Assembly: GCA_035301285.1 (NCBI GenBank)
Contig: DATGUN010000007.1
Location: forward strand, 186,001 to 250,000
DNA: 64,000 bases
DNA from: DATGUN01 sp035301285
Lineage (GTDB): Bacteria > Bacillota > Bacilli > Bacillales > Amphibacillaceae
Direction: 5' to 3'
Of this stretch, positions 15,606 through 25,269 are shown piece by piece. The position numbers and the translations under genes were made by a program. The notes beneath the pieces were generated by a model. It made no database searches, was not told the origin of the DNA, and saw nothing but the letters and a program-made list of their open reading frames with translations. Each line of letters begins with the position of its first letter. Position 1 is the first letter of the stretch.

Positions 15606-16851
15606 TCTGGTTCGGTTGCTCCTTTAACAAATTGTATAGTGGATCATTATCACGTACATATCCATTTACAATGTAATGATTACTTGTCGGGTTGAATTTT
15701 TGTTCAGTCAAGATAGTATGTTGTTTGATATCGTGGAGAGCTTTCCCATTCGCAGGATCTATTTCGGTGGAAAACCAATTCCATTCATCTTTCAAGACAT
15801 CCTCAATCGTTTGCAGTAACTTATCGGAATCTTTTTCCGACAAAGCATTCATAAATGTATATGGGTGCTGTGAAGGTATAAATGTGTCGGCGGAAATCAG
15901 ATCTCTTTTATTATAGACCGTCAACATCGGTATCGTATCTGCATCCAGTGTATTCAGCAGTTCCATTACGGTCGCTTGTTGCTTTTGTTCATCAGGATGA
16001 TGGGCATCGACGACATGCAGGATAAAATCCGCTTCCCTGACCTCTTCAAGCGTGGATCTGAATGCCGCAATAAGTGTCGTCGGCAGGTCTTGGAGAAAAC
16101 CGACTGTATCTGTGAACAATGCTTCAAATCCAGACGGTAATCTGACTTTCCGTGTTAAAGGATCAAGTGTTGCAAACAATTGATTTTCGACATATGATTC
16201 ACTTTTGGTCAAGTTATTAAACAAAGTCGACTTTCCCGCATTTGTATACCCTACTATTGAGATTTGAAACACATGACTCGCTTTACGTCGTTTACGATAT
16301 TGGTCACGACTACGGACAACTTGGCTCAATTGACGTTTAATATCATGGATTTTACGTCGAATATGTCTTCTGTCCGTCTCCAATTTGGTTTCTCCGGGGC
16401 CCCGGGTACCAATGCCGCCGCCAAGCCTCGACAAAGCCGTTCCCTGACCGTGCAACCTAGGCAACAGGTATTCCAACTGTGCCAACTCCACCTGCAATTT
16501 ACCTTCTTTTGTATGAGCGCGTTTGGCAAAAATATCCAATATGAGTTGACTCCGATCGATAACCTGTGCTCCGAACACATCACTTAGATTTCGAATCTGA
16601 CCTGGAGACAACTCATCATTGGAGACGACCAAATCAATATCATTTTCTTCAATTATTTGTGTGATCTCATTCATTTTCCCGCGTCCAATGTAAGTGGCGG
16701 GATGTATATGATTTCTGTTTTGGGTGACAACCTCTTCCACTTCACCACCTGCCGTATGGCTCAACGATACGAGTTCATCGACCGTTGACTGGAAATGGTC
16801 GACCGGTTGTTCTTGTTTTTTGACAGCAATGATAAGAATTTTTTCGGGCAT
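15598..16851 (-). CDS. hflX: HflX, ribosome-associated GTPase
   Basis: 417 residues. An N-terminal HflX domain (ATYIGRGKMNEI), a helical linker with the glycine-rich segment LSRLGGGIGTRGPGETKLET, then a G domain with G1 GYTNAGKSTL, G3 DTVGFL and G4 NKRD. HflX binds 50S subunits and splits stalled or hibernating ribosomes, especially in heat stress. AGAGGT lies about 11 bases before the ATG. It heads the hflX-ynbB-glnA unit. Confidence 0.95.
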   Translation of the reverse strand: MPEKILIIAVKKQEQPVDHFQSTVDELVSLSHTAGGEVEEVVTQNRNHIHPATYIGRGKMNEITQIIEENDIDLVVSNDELSPGQIRNLSDVFGAQVIDRSQLILDIFAKRAHTKEGKLQVELAQLEYLLPRLHGQGTALSRLGGGIGTRGPGETKLETDRRHIRRKIHDIKRQLSQVVRSRDQYRKRRKASHVFQISIVGYTNAGKSTLFNNLTKSESYVENQLFATLDPLTRKVRLPSGFEALFTDTVGFLQDLPTTLIAAFRSTLEEVREADFILHVVDAHHPDEQKQQATVMELLNTLDADTIPMLTVYNKRDLISADTFIPSQHPYTFMNALSEKDSDKLLQTIEDVLKDEWNWFSTEIDPANGKALHDIKQHTILTEQKFNPTSNHYIVNGYVRDNDPLYNLLKEQPNQND

Positions 16852-16952
16852 GTATTCAATACCTCTTTCTCTTCGACTATATTAACACGATTCATGACTA
16901 TTCCTCTTCATCATAGCAAAGAACCCGATTATAAACAAAAATTGATTGACCC

Positions 16953-17879
16953 CTATTCATTCATAAGGTGCAAATCTTCAGCATGTATGTGCATTAAATC
17001 AGTTATTGCATATGTGTTATGGCACAGCAAACGAACAGAATGTCTGCGTATCGAACGTTCAATCAGATTCCTTATATAACGTGCATTTGAGAAATTATGT
17101 TCGCCTTCACAAACCTTTTGTTCCAAATGATGCCGCAATTTTTCCTCCGCTTCCTTCGTCAGTTCATATTCACGAAGATGGACCATTTGTTTTGCAATCC
17201 GGAGTAATTCCCTGGCATCATAATCATCAAAGTCAAGAATAAACGGAAACCTTGATTTCAAACCCGGGTTTAAACGTAAAAACCGCTCCATTTCATAGGG
17301 GTAACCCGCTAATATGATCACCAAATCATCACTGTTGTCTTCCATATGGGTTACAAGTGTATCGATGGCCTCTTTGCCAAAATCTTTTTCGCCGCCCCTG
17401 GCAAGTGAGTAAGCCTCATCGATAAATAAAATACCACCTTTTGATTTTTGAATGAGTGCACGCGTTTTTTGGGCAGTTTGGCCGATATATTCACCGACAA
17501 GATCTGCTCGCTCAGCTTCTACAAAATGCCCTTTTGATAAAATATTCATTTGAAAATATAACGCCGCCAATTTCCTGGCTACTGTTGTTTTCCCTGTTCC
17601 TGGATTTCCTTTGAAAAACATATGCAAAACCTGATTGGTCCCTTTCATACCAACTTCTTTTCTTTTTTCATTCATGATATGGGTTGCATATATTTCACTG
17701 ATGGTTGTTTTTAAAGAATCCATTCCAATGAACGACGCAAAGTGTTTATAAATATGATGAAATGGACCATTTTCATGATATGAGCGATTATGTCGACGTA
17801 TGGATTCATTTTTATTTTGTTTATGCGATAACACAATGTTAATTTGCCCATTTTTGTTTTGAGCTATTTGCGAATTCAT
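16953..17879 (-). CDS. spoVK: SpoVK, AAA+ ATPase of sporulation stage V
   Basis: 308 residues. Walker A GNPGTGKTTVARKLA, Walker B GGILFIDEAYSLARGG and arginine-rich sensor segments define a CbxX/CfqX-type AAA+ ATPase; identity with B. subtilis SpoVK is high over the core. SpoVK acts in the mother cell and is needed for spore maturation; its substrate is unknown. ATG 17877-17879 follows GAGGGG and is preferred to a start five codons upstream that contains the SD. Confidence 0.93.
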   Translation of the reverse strand: MNSQIAQNKNGQINIVLSHKQNKNESIRRHNRSYHENGPFHHIYKHFASFIGMDSLKTTISEIYATHIMNEKRKEVGMKGTNQVLHMFFKGNPGTGKTTVARKLAALYFQMNILSKGHFVEAERADLVGEYIGQTAQKTRALIQKSKGGILFIDEAYSLARGGEKDFGKEAIDTLVTHMEDNSDDLVIILAGYPYEMERFLRLNPGLKSRFPFILDFDDYDARELLRIAKQMVHLREYELTKEAEEKLRHHLEQKVCEGEHNFSNARYIRNLIERSIRRHSVRLLCHNTYAITDLMHIHAEDLHLMNE

Positions 17880-17994
17880 AAACTCACCCCTCACACCATC
17901 AGTATACGCCCAGGGCCCATATGTGTGACAGATGCCTAATTCCTATTCAAGTGTGACATCAGGAAACATCACCTCTTAAAGACCGAACATGCAA

Positions 17995-18025
17995 AAAACG
18001 GACACCTGATCGGAGTGTCCGTTTT
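17995..18025 (-). terminator. Intrinsic terminator of hfq
   Basis: An 11-bp stem AAAACGGACAC/GTGTCCGTTTT (17995-18005 with 18015-18025) lies just after the hfq stop, with T residues on both strands. Confidence 0.85.
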
Positions 18026-18028
18026 CTA

Positions 18029-18253
18029 TTATTCATTTTCCATTTTAACGTTTTTGGCAGGAGCAAATGTAGAAATCGCATGTTTGAATATCAACTGTTG
18101 TTTTCCATCCGTTTCAAGTAAAATGGTGAAATTATCGAAAGCTTTTAGAACGCCTCTCAATTGAAAACCATTTGTCAAAATGACCGTTACAGCCATATGC
18201 TCTTTGCGCAGCTGGTTTAAAAAGTAATCTTGCACATTTACGGATTGTGTCAT
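18029..18253 (-). CDS. hfq: Hfq, RNA-binding Sm-like protein
   Basis: 74 residues, the Gram-positive length. Sm1 motif VTVILTNGFQLRGVLKAFDNFTILLE and Sm2 motif LIFKHAISTF are clear. Hfq forms a hexameric ring that binds small RNAs and A-rich tracts; in Bacillus its effect is milder than in enteric bacteria. A strong GAGGAGG precedes the ATG. It follows miaA by 36 bases, so both likely come from one transcript that ends at the terminator after hfq. Confidence 0.97.
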   Translation of the reverse strand: MTQSVNVQDYFLNQLRKEHMAVTVILTNGFQLRGVLKAFDNFTILLETDGKQQLIFKHAISTFAPAKNVKMENE

Positions 18254-18289
18254 TTTTCATCCTCCTCTTTTCTCTCTATATAGTTATTT

Positions 18290-19228
18290 CTACTTTTCTT
18301 CTAAAAATCCTGCTAAATCACGTAAAATAAGTTGAAATGTTTCCTTGGCATCGGTTGGTGTAATGGAATACCAGTCAACAGGGAGTTTATTTTTAAACCA
18401 TGTCAACTGCCGCTTTGCGTACCTTCTGGAATTCCGCTTCAATCGGCGGATCGCTTCTTCCACTGACCTTTCCCCTTGAAAGTATGGGATAAACTCCTTA
18501 TACCCGATTGCTTTCATGGCCTGTGAATGTCCGATCCCCATGTCATAAAACATTTTTGCTTCTTCGATGAGCCCTTTATCAACCATATGATCGACTCGTT
18601 TATTAATCTGACTATACAACAATTCGCGTTCCATTTCCAATCCTATTAAAATGGAATGATATAAAGGTTCTTTCGACTGTCTATTTTCACGGCTGGACAT
18701 CGTTTCACCCGTTGCTTCATAGACTTCCAACGCCCGGATTGTTCTCCGGTAATTATTAGGATGGATTTTCGCCGCTTGCTCGGGATCGATTGACTGAAGT
18801 CTCATATGCATCGCCACTGCACCGATTTCCTCCAGCTCTTGTTCAAGTTCAGCTGTGAGATCGGCATCACGTTCCGTAGATGGAAACGTATAATCATATA
18901 AAATAGCCTGAATGTATAGGCCGGTTCCACCCGCAATAATGGGAACCTTTCCTCGATCAGCTATGGCTTTGATTTTAGTTTCGACAGCCATTTTAAAATC
19001 AGCTACCGAGAAATCCTCACCGGGCTTACGGATATCAATCATGTGATGGATGACACCTTGCATTTCGTCTTGCGTTATTTTGGCTGTCCCGATATCCATC
19101 CCTTGATATATTTGCATGGAATCGCCGCTGATGATTTCACCATTAAATGTTTTGGCAATTTCGACACTTAATGCTGTTTTACCTACAGCTGTCGGTCCGA
19201 CAACCGCAATGACTGTTTCCTTCATCAT
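18290..19228 (-). CDS. miaA: MiaA, tRNA dimethylallyltransferase
   Basis: 312 residues. P-loop VVGPTAVGKTALS (about 9-21), the DSMQIYQGMDIGTAK motif, and PIIAGGTGLYIQAILYDYTF identify MiaA, which adds a dimethylallyl group to A37 of tRNAs reading U-initial codons. MiaB, also in this window, then methylthiolates that base. AGGGGC precedes two tandem ATG codons; either could be used. It follows mutL by 57 bases. Confidence 0.97.
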   Translation of the reverse strand: MMKETVIAVVGPTAVGKTALSVEIAKTFNGEIISGDSMQIYQGMDIGTAKITQDEMQGVIHHMIDIRKPGEDFSVADFKMAVETKIKAIADRGKVPIIAGGTGLYIQAILYDYTFPSTERDADLTAELEQELEEIGAVAMHMRLQSIDPEQAAKIHPNNYRRTIRALEVYEATGETMSSRENRQSKEPLYHSILIGLEMERELLYSQINKRVDHMVDKGLIEEAKMFYDMGIGHSQAMKAIGYKEFIPYFQGERSVEEAIRRLKRNSRRYAKRQLTWFKNKLPVDWYSITPTDAKETFQLILRDLAGFLEEK

Positions 19229-19285
19229 TTTGCCCCTATTTTCATATTTTCATTCATCGTGTCATACGTATAACCCATGTCATAT

Positions 19286-21142
19286 TCACATGACCCGCTT
19301 AAACATCTTTTCCAGTTCATATGATGAAAAATGGACGATAATCGGGCGTCCGTGTGGGCATGTGAAAGGGTCTGTAGTTGTTCTGAGCTTTTCCAATAAT
19401 TGAAACATATCATCTTCGTTTAGATAATGATTCGCTTTTATCGATCTTTTGCACGACATTAATATCGCGGCATCTTCTCGTATGTTTTCAATTCGGATCA
19501 CCCCGTCACGGATGACCTGCTCAATCATATCTCGGATGATTTCTTCTTCCAGCCCTTCCGGAAACCACGTTGGATATGAACGGATCATATAGGTTCCATG
19601 GCCGAATGGTTCAAAGAAAATACCTACCTCGGCAAATGTGTCTTTATATCTTTCAATGAAAATCGTTTCTTGGTTCGTAAACTCAAATGTCAATGGGACT
19701 AATAGTTCCTGTGATTCATTGACTGTCTTACCTAGCTTTTCTTTAAAGAACTCATACTTGATGCGCTCCTGGGCGGCGTGCTGGTCGATCATATAAAGAC
19801 CATTTTCGTTTTGCCCCAATATATACGTCCCCTGAAGCTGACCAATGGGATAAATAATCGGGACACGCGGGTTCTGTGGCGTCTCCACTTCTACCTGATC
19901 CATGCTGGATGTTTCTTCCGGAAAAGACGGGTCCATCTGTTCAGTCGGTTCCCTTACCGTATGATCAGTGTAGAGCGGAACATCCCAACCCTGATTCAAC
20001 CCGGGATTCATCTGATTTCTTTCCGTTCCTGACAAGTGTTCATTTCCGAGATGGTTAACTTGATTGTCTTGTTGACCTTTATCCACATCGAAAGTCATTG
20101 TATGTTGTTCTGATTTTCTGGATGGGTTTTCCTCTTTTTTGGACAACTCTGGTATGAGCGTCGTTTGCCGGAACGTCGATCGAATGGTTTCTTCAATGGT
20201 TTGGAATAATTCTTTCCCCTTGCTGAACCGCACTTCCAATTTTGTCGGATGTACATTGACATCCACTAAAACAGGGTCCATCGTTATCGATATGGCAGCC
20301 ACAGGCAAACGCCCAATCGGAAGCAATGTATGATAGGCACGGATAATCGCCTGTGTCAAAGGATAGCTTTTAATGTACCTGCCATTGACGATTGTTGATA
20401 TATAATGACGTGATGCCCGGGTGATTTCAGGTTTGGCCACATATCCGGAAATGGAGAAATCTAACGTTTCTGCTTGAATCGGAAGCATCATTTTAGCAAC
20501 ACGCATCCCGTATATTTGGGCAATCACCTGTAACATATCACCCGTTCCAGGGGTTTTGAATAATGGTTTGCCATTATGCGTCGCCTCAAACCGTATTTTC
20601 GGATGGGACATCGCTAACCGGTTCAATAAATCGGTAATATGTCCAAGTTCCGTATGGATTGTTTTCATATATTTCAATCGAGCAGGTGTATTGAAAAATA
20701 AATCCCGAACAGTGATTTCGGTCCCTTTTCTGGCATCACTTTTGCCTCGCTCTTCCACTTTTCCACCGGATAATTTTAAAATCGTTCCCGCTGAATCACC
20801 TTGTGATGTTTTAATCGTCAATCGACTCACCGAAGCGATACTTGCAAGCGCTTCTCCCCTGAAACCAAGTGTCTTGACATGGAATAGATCTGCTTCACGT
20901 TTAATTTTACTCGTCGCATGACGTAAAAAAGCCTTCTCGCAATCTTCTTCCGACATGCCATCCCCGTCATCAGTTATCTTGATTTCCTGTAAACCCGCTT
21001 CTGTTATATCCAGTTTAATAGACGTACTGTTCGCGTCAATACTGTTTTCGATCAATTCTTTCACAACGGAAGCAGGCCGTTCAACAACTTCACCCGCAGC
21101 TATTTTATTGGAAAGTAAATCTGGCAATTGTACAATTTCCAT
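19286..21142 (-). CDS. mutL: MutL, mismatch repair endonuclease
   Basis: 618 residues. The N-terminal GHKL ATPase region has IAAGEVVERPASVVKELIEN, DDGDGM and TLGFRGEALASI. A charged linker of roughly 100 residues follows. The C-terminal endonuclease domain carries DQHAAQERIKYE (around residue 450), CKRSIKANH and CPHGRP, so this is a nicking MutL typical of organisms without MutH. ATG 21140-21142 after GAGGG is chosen over an ATG seven codons upstream. It lies 43 bases after mutS, and the two probably form an operon. Confidence 0.97.
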   Translation of the reverse strand: MEIVQLPDLLSNKIAAGEVVERPASVVKELIENSIDANSTSIKLDITEAGLQEIKITDDGDGMSEEDCEKAFLRHATSKIKREADLFHVKTLGFRGEALASIASVSRLTIKTSQGDSAGTILKLSGGKVEERGKSDARKGTEITVRDLFFNTPARLKYMKTIHTELGHITDLLNRLAMSHPKIRFEATHNGKPLFKTPGTGDMLQVIAQIYGMRVAKMMLPIQAETLDFSISGYVAKPEITRASRHYISTIVNGRYIKSYPLTQAIIRAYHTLLPIGRLPVAAISITMDPVLVDVNVHPTKLEVRFSKGKELFQTIEETIRSTFRQTTLIPELSKKEENPSRKSEQHTMTFDVDKGQQDNQVNHLGNEHLSGTERNQMNPGLNQGWDVPLYTDHTVREPTEQMDPSFPEETSSMDQVEVETPQNPRVPIIYPIGQLQGTYILGQNENGLYMIDQHAAQERIKYEFFKEKLGKTVNESQELLVPLTFEFTNQETIFIERYKDTFAEVGIFFEPFGHGTYMIRSYPTWFPEGLEEEIIRDMIEQVIRDGVIRIENIREDAAILMSCKRSIKANHYLNEDDMFQLLEKLRTTTDPFTCPHGRPIIVHFSSYELEKMFKRVM

Positions 21143-21185
21143 ATAAAAACCCTCTCTCATCAAACATTTGTCTGATGCATGATCC

Positions 21186-23768
21186 TTATTTCTTCCTACT
21201 CATCTTCTGCAGACGATACAATTCATTCATGGCTTCCATTGGTGTCATTTCAAACAAATTCAAATCCTGCAATTCTGAAGCTACTTTTTCATCTTGTGGT
21301 GTTGATTTCTGCTTTTTGAGCTTCTTTGGTGATTCCTCCACGAAAAAGGAAAGTTGACCCGATTCCATTCTTTCGGTTGTTGGCTTAACCGGATCTTCGC
21401 CTTCAAGCTGATGGAGAATCGTCCGTGCCCGTTCAATCAATGTCTCAGGTAAATCAGCCAGTTGGGCCACTTGAATTCCATAACTTTCATCTGCTGCTCC
21501 ATCCTTGATCTGATGCAAAAATACCACTTTACCATCATGTTCTTCCGCTTTTACATGAATATTTTTCAAGTGTGATAACGTATCTTCCAAAGTGGTCAAC
21601 TCATGATAATGTGTTGAGAAAAGTGTTTTCGCATGAATATTGTTATGGATATATTCGACAATGGCCTGTGCTAAAGCCATACCATCGTATGTGCTCGTCC
21701 CTCTTCCGATTTCATCCAGGAGAATAAGGCTTCGATCTGTTGCTCGTTGGATTGCATGATTCGCCTCAAGCATTTCCACCATAAACGTACTCTGCCCACT
21801 GACTAAATCATCTGCAGCACCGATGCGAGTGAAAATCTGATCAAAAATCATCAATTCGGCTTTATCACACGGGACAAAACAACCTATTTGCCCCATTATA
21901 ACAATTAATGCCAACTGACGCATATATGTGCTTTTACCTGACATATTTGGACCGGTTATGAGCAATATATGCTTTTCGTCATCAAGGGTCATATCATTCG
22001 GGACAAATGCACTATCTTTCATAACCTGCTCAATAACAGGATGTCGTCCGTTTTCGATGGAAAGACCTTTATCATTGAATGTCGGACGGCAATAATCATT
22101 CGCTTCACTGACCGTCGCAAAAGTTTGCAGAACATCGATCTGACCCACTAATACGGCCAAATCTTGAATAGAGGAAATATACGATTTAATGTTTTCCCGG
22201 ATATCGATAAATAACTGATATTCCAAATCAACACTTTTGTCCTCTGCATCCATGATCAACTGTTCTTTCTCTTTCAACTCCGGTGTAATATAACGCTCGG
22301 CGTTCGTCAACGTTTGCTTGCGTTCATAACGACCTTCTGGAAGCATATGCAAGTTTGCCTTTGTCACCTCGATATAATAGCCGAACACCCGGTTGAATCC
22401 GACTTTCAACGATTTGATGTTGGTTGCTTCCCTCTCTTTTTTCTCCAATGCCGCGATCCATTCCTTGCCATTTTTGGAGGCGTCGCGGTATGTATCAAGC
22501 TTCTCATGATAGCCATTTCGAATGATTGATCCCTCTTTGATAGAAATAGGAGGATCATCGACAATACTGTCATCAAGCAATTGAACAAGTTCAACAGGGT
22601 ATTCCAGTCTCCGCGCGAGTTTATGAATAGCAGGTTGGTCGAATTGTTTCAACACATCAATAAGCAAAGGGATTTGCTTTAAGGAGTTCTTTAATTGTAT
22701 AAGATCCCGTGCATTGACATTCCCAAAGGCAATCCGACCCGCCAATCGTTCCAGATCATATACGGATTTGAGTGCGTCACGAAGTGTATCCCGTTCCATA
22801 AAACCATTATACATACCTTCTACAATATTCAAACGCTCTTCAATCTGACCGGCAAATAATAGTGGACGCTCAATCCATTTTTTCAATGTACGTGACCCCA
22901 TCGCTGTCACAGTTTTATCAAGTATCCATAACAAACTACCGTGTTTTCCTTTTTTAATGATCGTTTCCGTCAGTTCCAGATTACGCTTCGAATACATATC
23001 AAGTGATAGATAATCTTTTAGTTCAATCACTTCCGCCGGTTGCAGATGATCCAATGATCGTTTCTGGGTCGCCTGAATGTAGTTCAATAGACGACTGAAC
23101 CCCTTGACAAGACGTTCATCATTGATATTGTCGCAAAGGTTACGGTATTCCGCATTGAATGTCACTTCATCTTGATAAGACAACACAACATGAAGTCTAT
23201 CACGTAATTGATTCTGAAGTTCCTCGCTTAAATTCGATGAGATAACAATTTCCTTGACCGACTGGTTGTACAATTCATGAATGACAGCATCCCAATCATC
23301 ATTGATGAGCATCAATCGATTTTCTCCTGTGGACAGATCATTATATACGACTGCATATGAGCCATCACTAAAATGTGAAATGCTGGCGATATAATTATTG
23401 TTTGATTCATTTAACATATTGCTTTCCATAACTGTTCCAGGTGTGATGAGCTGGATGACTTCCCGTTTGACGACACCTTTTGCTTGGCTCGGATCTTCCA
23501 TCTGTTCACAAATGGCTACTTTATACCCTTTACCAATCAATTTTTTAATATAACCGGAAGCTGAGTGATATGGAACCCCACACATCGGAATCGGATTTTC
23601 CTTGGTTGCATCCCGCTTAGTAAGCGTGATTTCCAATTCTCTGGCGGCAATGATCGCATCATCAAAAAACATTTCATAAAAATCACCTAAACGGAAAAAT
23701 AAAAAAGCATCCTGATATTCTTCCTTCACCTTTAAATACTGTTCCATCATCGGTGTCTGTTTGCCCAT
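21186..23768 (-). CDS. mutS: MutS, mismatch recognition ATPase
   Basis: 860 residues, against 858 in B. subtilis. The mismatch-wedging Phe30-Tyr-Glu32 is in RLGDFYEMF, Walker A is TGPNMSGKSTYMRQ, Walker B is LILLDEIGRGTSTYDG and the H-loop is STHYHELT. The C-terminal tail LSFFVEE resembles a beta-clamp-binding motif. ATG 23766-23768 is chosen since GGAGG precedes it by 8 bases and the product matches the family N-terminus; a longer start 29 codons upstream is not supported. Confidence 0.98.
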   Translation of the reverse strand: MGKQTPMMEQYLKVKEEYQDAFLFFRLGDFYEMFFDDAIIAARELEITLTKRDATKENPIPMCGVPYHSASGYIKKLIGKGYKVAICEQMEDPSQAKGVVKREVIQLITPGTVMESNMLNESNNNYIASISHFSDGSYAVVYNDLSTGENRLMLINDDWDAVIHELYNQSVKEIVISSNLSEELQNQLRDRLHVVLSYQDEVTFNAEYRNLCDNINDERLVKGFSRLLNYIQATQKRSLDHLQPAEVIELKDYLSLDMYSKRNLELTETIIKKGKHGSLLWILDKTVTAMGSRTLKKWIERPLLFAGQIEERLNIVEGMYNGFMERDTLRDALKSVYDLERLAGRIAFGNVNARDLIQLKNSLKQIPLLIDVLKQFDQPAIHKLARRLEYPVELVQLLDDSIVDDPPISIKEGSIIRNGYHEKLDTYRDASKNGKEWIAALEKKEREATNIKSLKVGFNRVFGYYIEVTKANLHMLPEGRYERKQTLTNAERYITPELKEKEQLIMDAEDKSVDLEYQLFIDIRENIKSYISSIQDLAVLVGQIDVLQTFATVSEANDYCRPTFNDKGLSIENGRHPVIEQVMKDSAFVPNDMTLDDEKHILLITGPNMSGKSTYMRQLALIVIMGQIGCFVPCDKAELMIFDQIFTRIGAADDLVSGQSTFMVEMLEANHAIQRATDRSLILLDEIGRGTSTYDGMALAQAIVEYIHNNIHAKTLFSTHYHELTTLEDTLSHLKNIHVKAEEHDGKVVFLHQIKDGAADESYGIQVAQLADLPETLIERARTILHQLEGEDPVKPTTERMESGQLSFFVEESPKKLKKQKSTPQDEKVASELQDLNLFEMTPMEAMNELYRLQKMSRKK

Positions 23769-24030
23769 ATTCCAGTCCTCCAAAAAAGCATTATAATCTA
23801 TTATTATAGCATAAAATGATACCATATTCAGCGGTATCTTCTTGGTTTTATCCATCGGATATGAGTTGAAGGAACGCTAACTGTTACTACCTGTTAAACG
23901 ATACAGATCATTATTGGATGACCAAACAGACTTGAAATAGGAGCATTACGACGCAGAAGACGTGCTCATGTCGATGCTACGATTGTCGTCATTTTTTTCT
24001 CACGGTTAAGCCGTAACCAATGACGTATAA

Positions 24031-24061
24031 AAAAATTACGAGAGAATGGATCCCTCGTAAT
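24031..24061 (-). terminator. Intrinsic terminator of cotE
   Basis: The stem ATTACGAG/CTCGTAAT (24035-24042 with 24054-24061) is followed on the minus strand by seven T residues, adjacent to the cotE stop. Confidence 0.8.
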
Positions 24062-24065
24062 CTGT

Positions 24066-24626
24066 TTATTTATGGTTTTTTTTATGTTCCAATTGATTCC
24101 CATCGGCTTCCATATCATCCGTTACTGTGAAATGCCATGTGCCGTTTTGGGTTTGATTGCCATTGGGGTCGACTTTGACGACAACTTTTGTTTCCCCGAT
24201 AATCTGTACCATAAACCCACGTTCGATATCGATAATGATTTCATCACCATTCTCATCGATTTTACATTCCAGGCAATTGGGCTGTTGGGTTACCTTGGCA
24301 ACAATGTCATGTTCATCGTCCAAACGTTTTACATCCATTGTGGAAAGGGTGATGTGATCACAATAGGATATTGTTTCATTAACCACTTCTGTCTTTGTAT
24401 TATCGTGGAAAGAATACCATATATTCATGTCAAAACGGCCGTGGACCTCTACTGTATCGGTGTTGCTTTGTATCGCTTCGTAATGATGGTTGATCACCCA
24501 GCATCCCAATATACTGGAAGGCTTATTATGTGGTGATACGGAATGACTATCATGCGTATGCTTTTTACCATGACCACAAACAGCCTTTGTAATGATTTCC
24601 CGGTGCTCACTATTAAGAAAAGTCAT
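24066..24626 (-). CDS. cotE: CotE, outer spore coat morphogenetic protein
   Basis: 186 residues. REIITKAVCGHGKKHT, KPSSILGCWVINHHYEA, WYSFHDNTKTEVVNE and KVTQQPNCLECKI match B. subtilis CotE. CotE assembles around the forespore and recruits the outer coat. The B. subtilis C-terminus is strongly acidic; here it is replaced by a histidine/lysine-ended tail (MEADGNQLEHKKNHK), and the N-terminal part has several extra histidines. SD AGAGGAGG is strong. The gene precedes mutS as in B. subtilis. The 230-base upstream gap should hold its mother-cell promoter, but I could not assign it. Confidence 0.92.
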   Translation of the reverse strand: MTFLNSEHREIITKAVCGHGKKHTHDSHSVSPHNKPSSILGCWVINHHYEAIQSNTDTVEVHGRFDMNIWYSFHDNTKTEVVNETISYCDHITLSTMDVKRLDDEHDIVAKVTQQPNCLECKIDENGDEIIIDIERGFMVQIIGETKVVVKVDPNGNQTQNGTWHFTVTDDMEADGNQLEHKKNHK

Positions 24627-24805
24627 ATTACACTTACCTCCTCTTTTGTCACTGTCATATTATGCAAGACAAATACCTATGGTGCATACTTAATTCAGGA
24701 GTTCGGAAAAGATAGGGTCATTATACATACCTATATTGGACAGTAAACGTGAGCAGGGCATTTATTGGGCGGGTTTACATGCTATAACCGATTGTGTTTC
24801 CTTAA

Positions 24806-24843
24806 AATTAAAGACAGGCAAGAAATAAAAAATATCCTGCCTG
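24806..24843 (-). terminator. Probable terminator of ricA
   Basis: CAGGCA (24815-24820) pairs with TGCCTG (24838-24843) around an A/T-rich loop, followed on the minus strand by TCTTTAATTTT. The stem is short, so confidence is moderate. Confidence 0.5.
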
Positions 24844-24856
24844 CCTTGAATCATTG

Positions 24857-25267
24857 TCATTCTTGAATTTTTGTTCCTGTTTTTCCAGTCAGAACATCGC
24901 CACCGGTTGCTCTGACAACTTCATTCTTCACTTCACGGGCAATCGTTCCCGATACAAGTTGCAACACATCATTGACGACAATTTGTGTTTCCTTGAATTC
25001 TTGTACTATCGGTATTTCATCAATTTCCGCTTGAAGCCGGTCTATTTGTTCATTAACTTTTTTCAACGCTTCCGTCTTCTCATATGCCTGCAAATTAACA
25101 GCCTGCTTTTGTAGGATTTTGATGTTTTCTATATTCTTTTTAACTTTTGTGTTCTGATTGATCTTTGCTTCCACTTTCTTGAAGCGATTGATTTCTTCTG
25201 TGTTTGCCAACATATCCGCAAGTTTATGTGTAGCATCCATAACCTCTTTACGTGTATATTCAACCAT
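24857..25267 (-). CDS. ricA: RicA (YmcA), RNase Y-associated regulator
   Basis: 136 residues, mostly helical, with KILQKQAVNLQAYEKTEALK and IPIVQEF matching B. subtilis YmcA. RicA, RicF (YlbF) and RicT (YaaT) form a complex that directs RNase Y to polycistronic mRNAs and affects competence, biofilm and sporulation. No cysteine is present, whereas the B. subtilis protein has one near the C-terminus linked to Fe-S binding. The ATG is 2 bases after the miaB stop with GGAGTG inside miaB, so the two are translationally linked. The target, rny, is also in this window. Confidence 0.92.
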   Translation of the reverse strand: MVEYTRKEVMDATHKLADMLANTEEINRFKKVEAKINQNTKVKKNIENIKILQKQAVNLQAYEKTEALKKVNEQIDRLQAEIDEIPIVQEFKETQIVVNDVLQLVSGTIAREVKNEVVRATGGDVLTGKTGTKIQE

Positions 25268-25269
25268 AT

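Noticed and set aside
23930..24020. Possible small RNA or + strand terminator (ACGA-TTG-TCGT then seven T) between mutS and cotE
   Set aside because: The stem is only four base pairs and no + strand promoter or gene precedes it.
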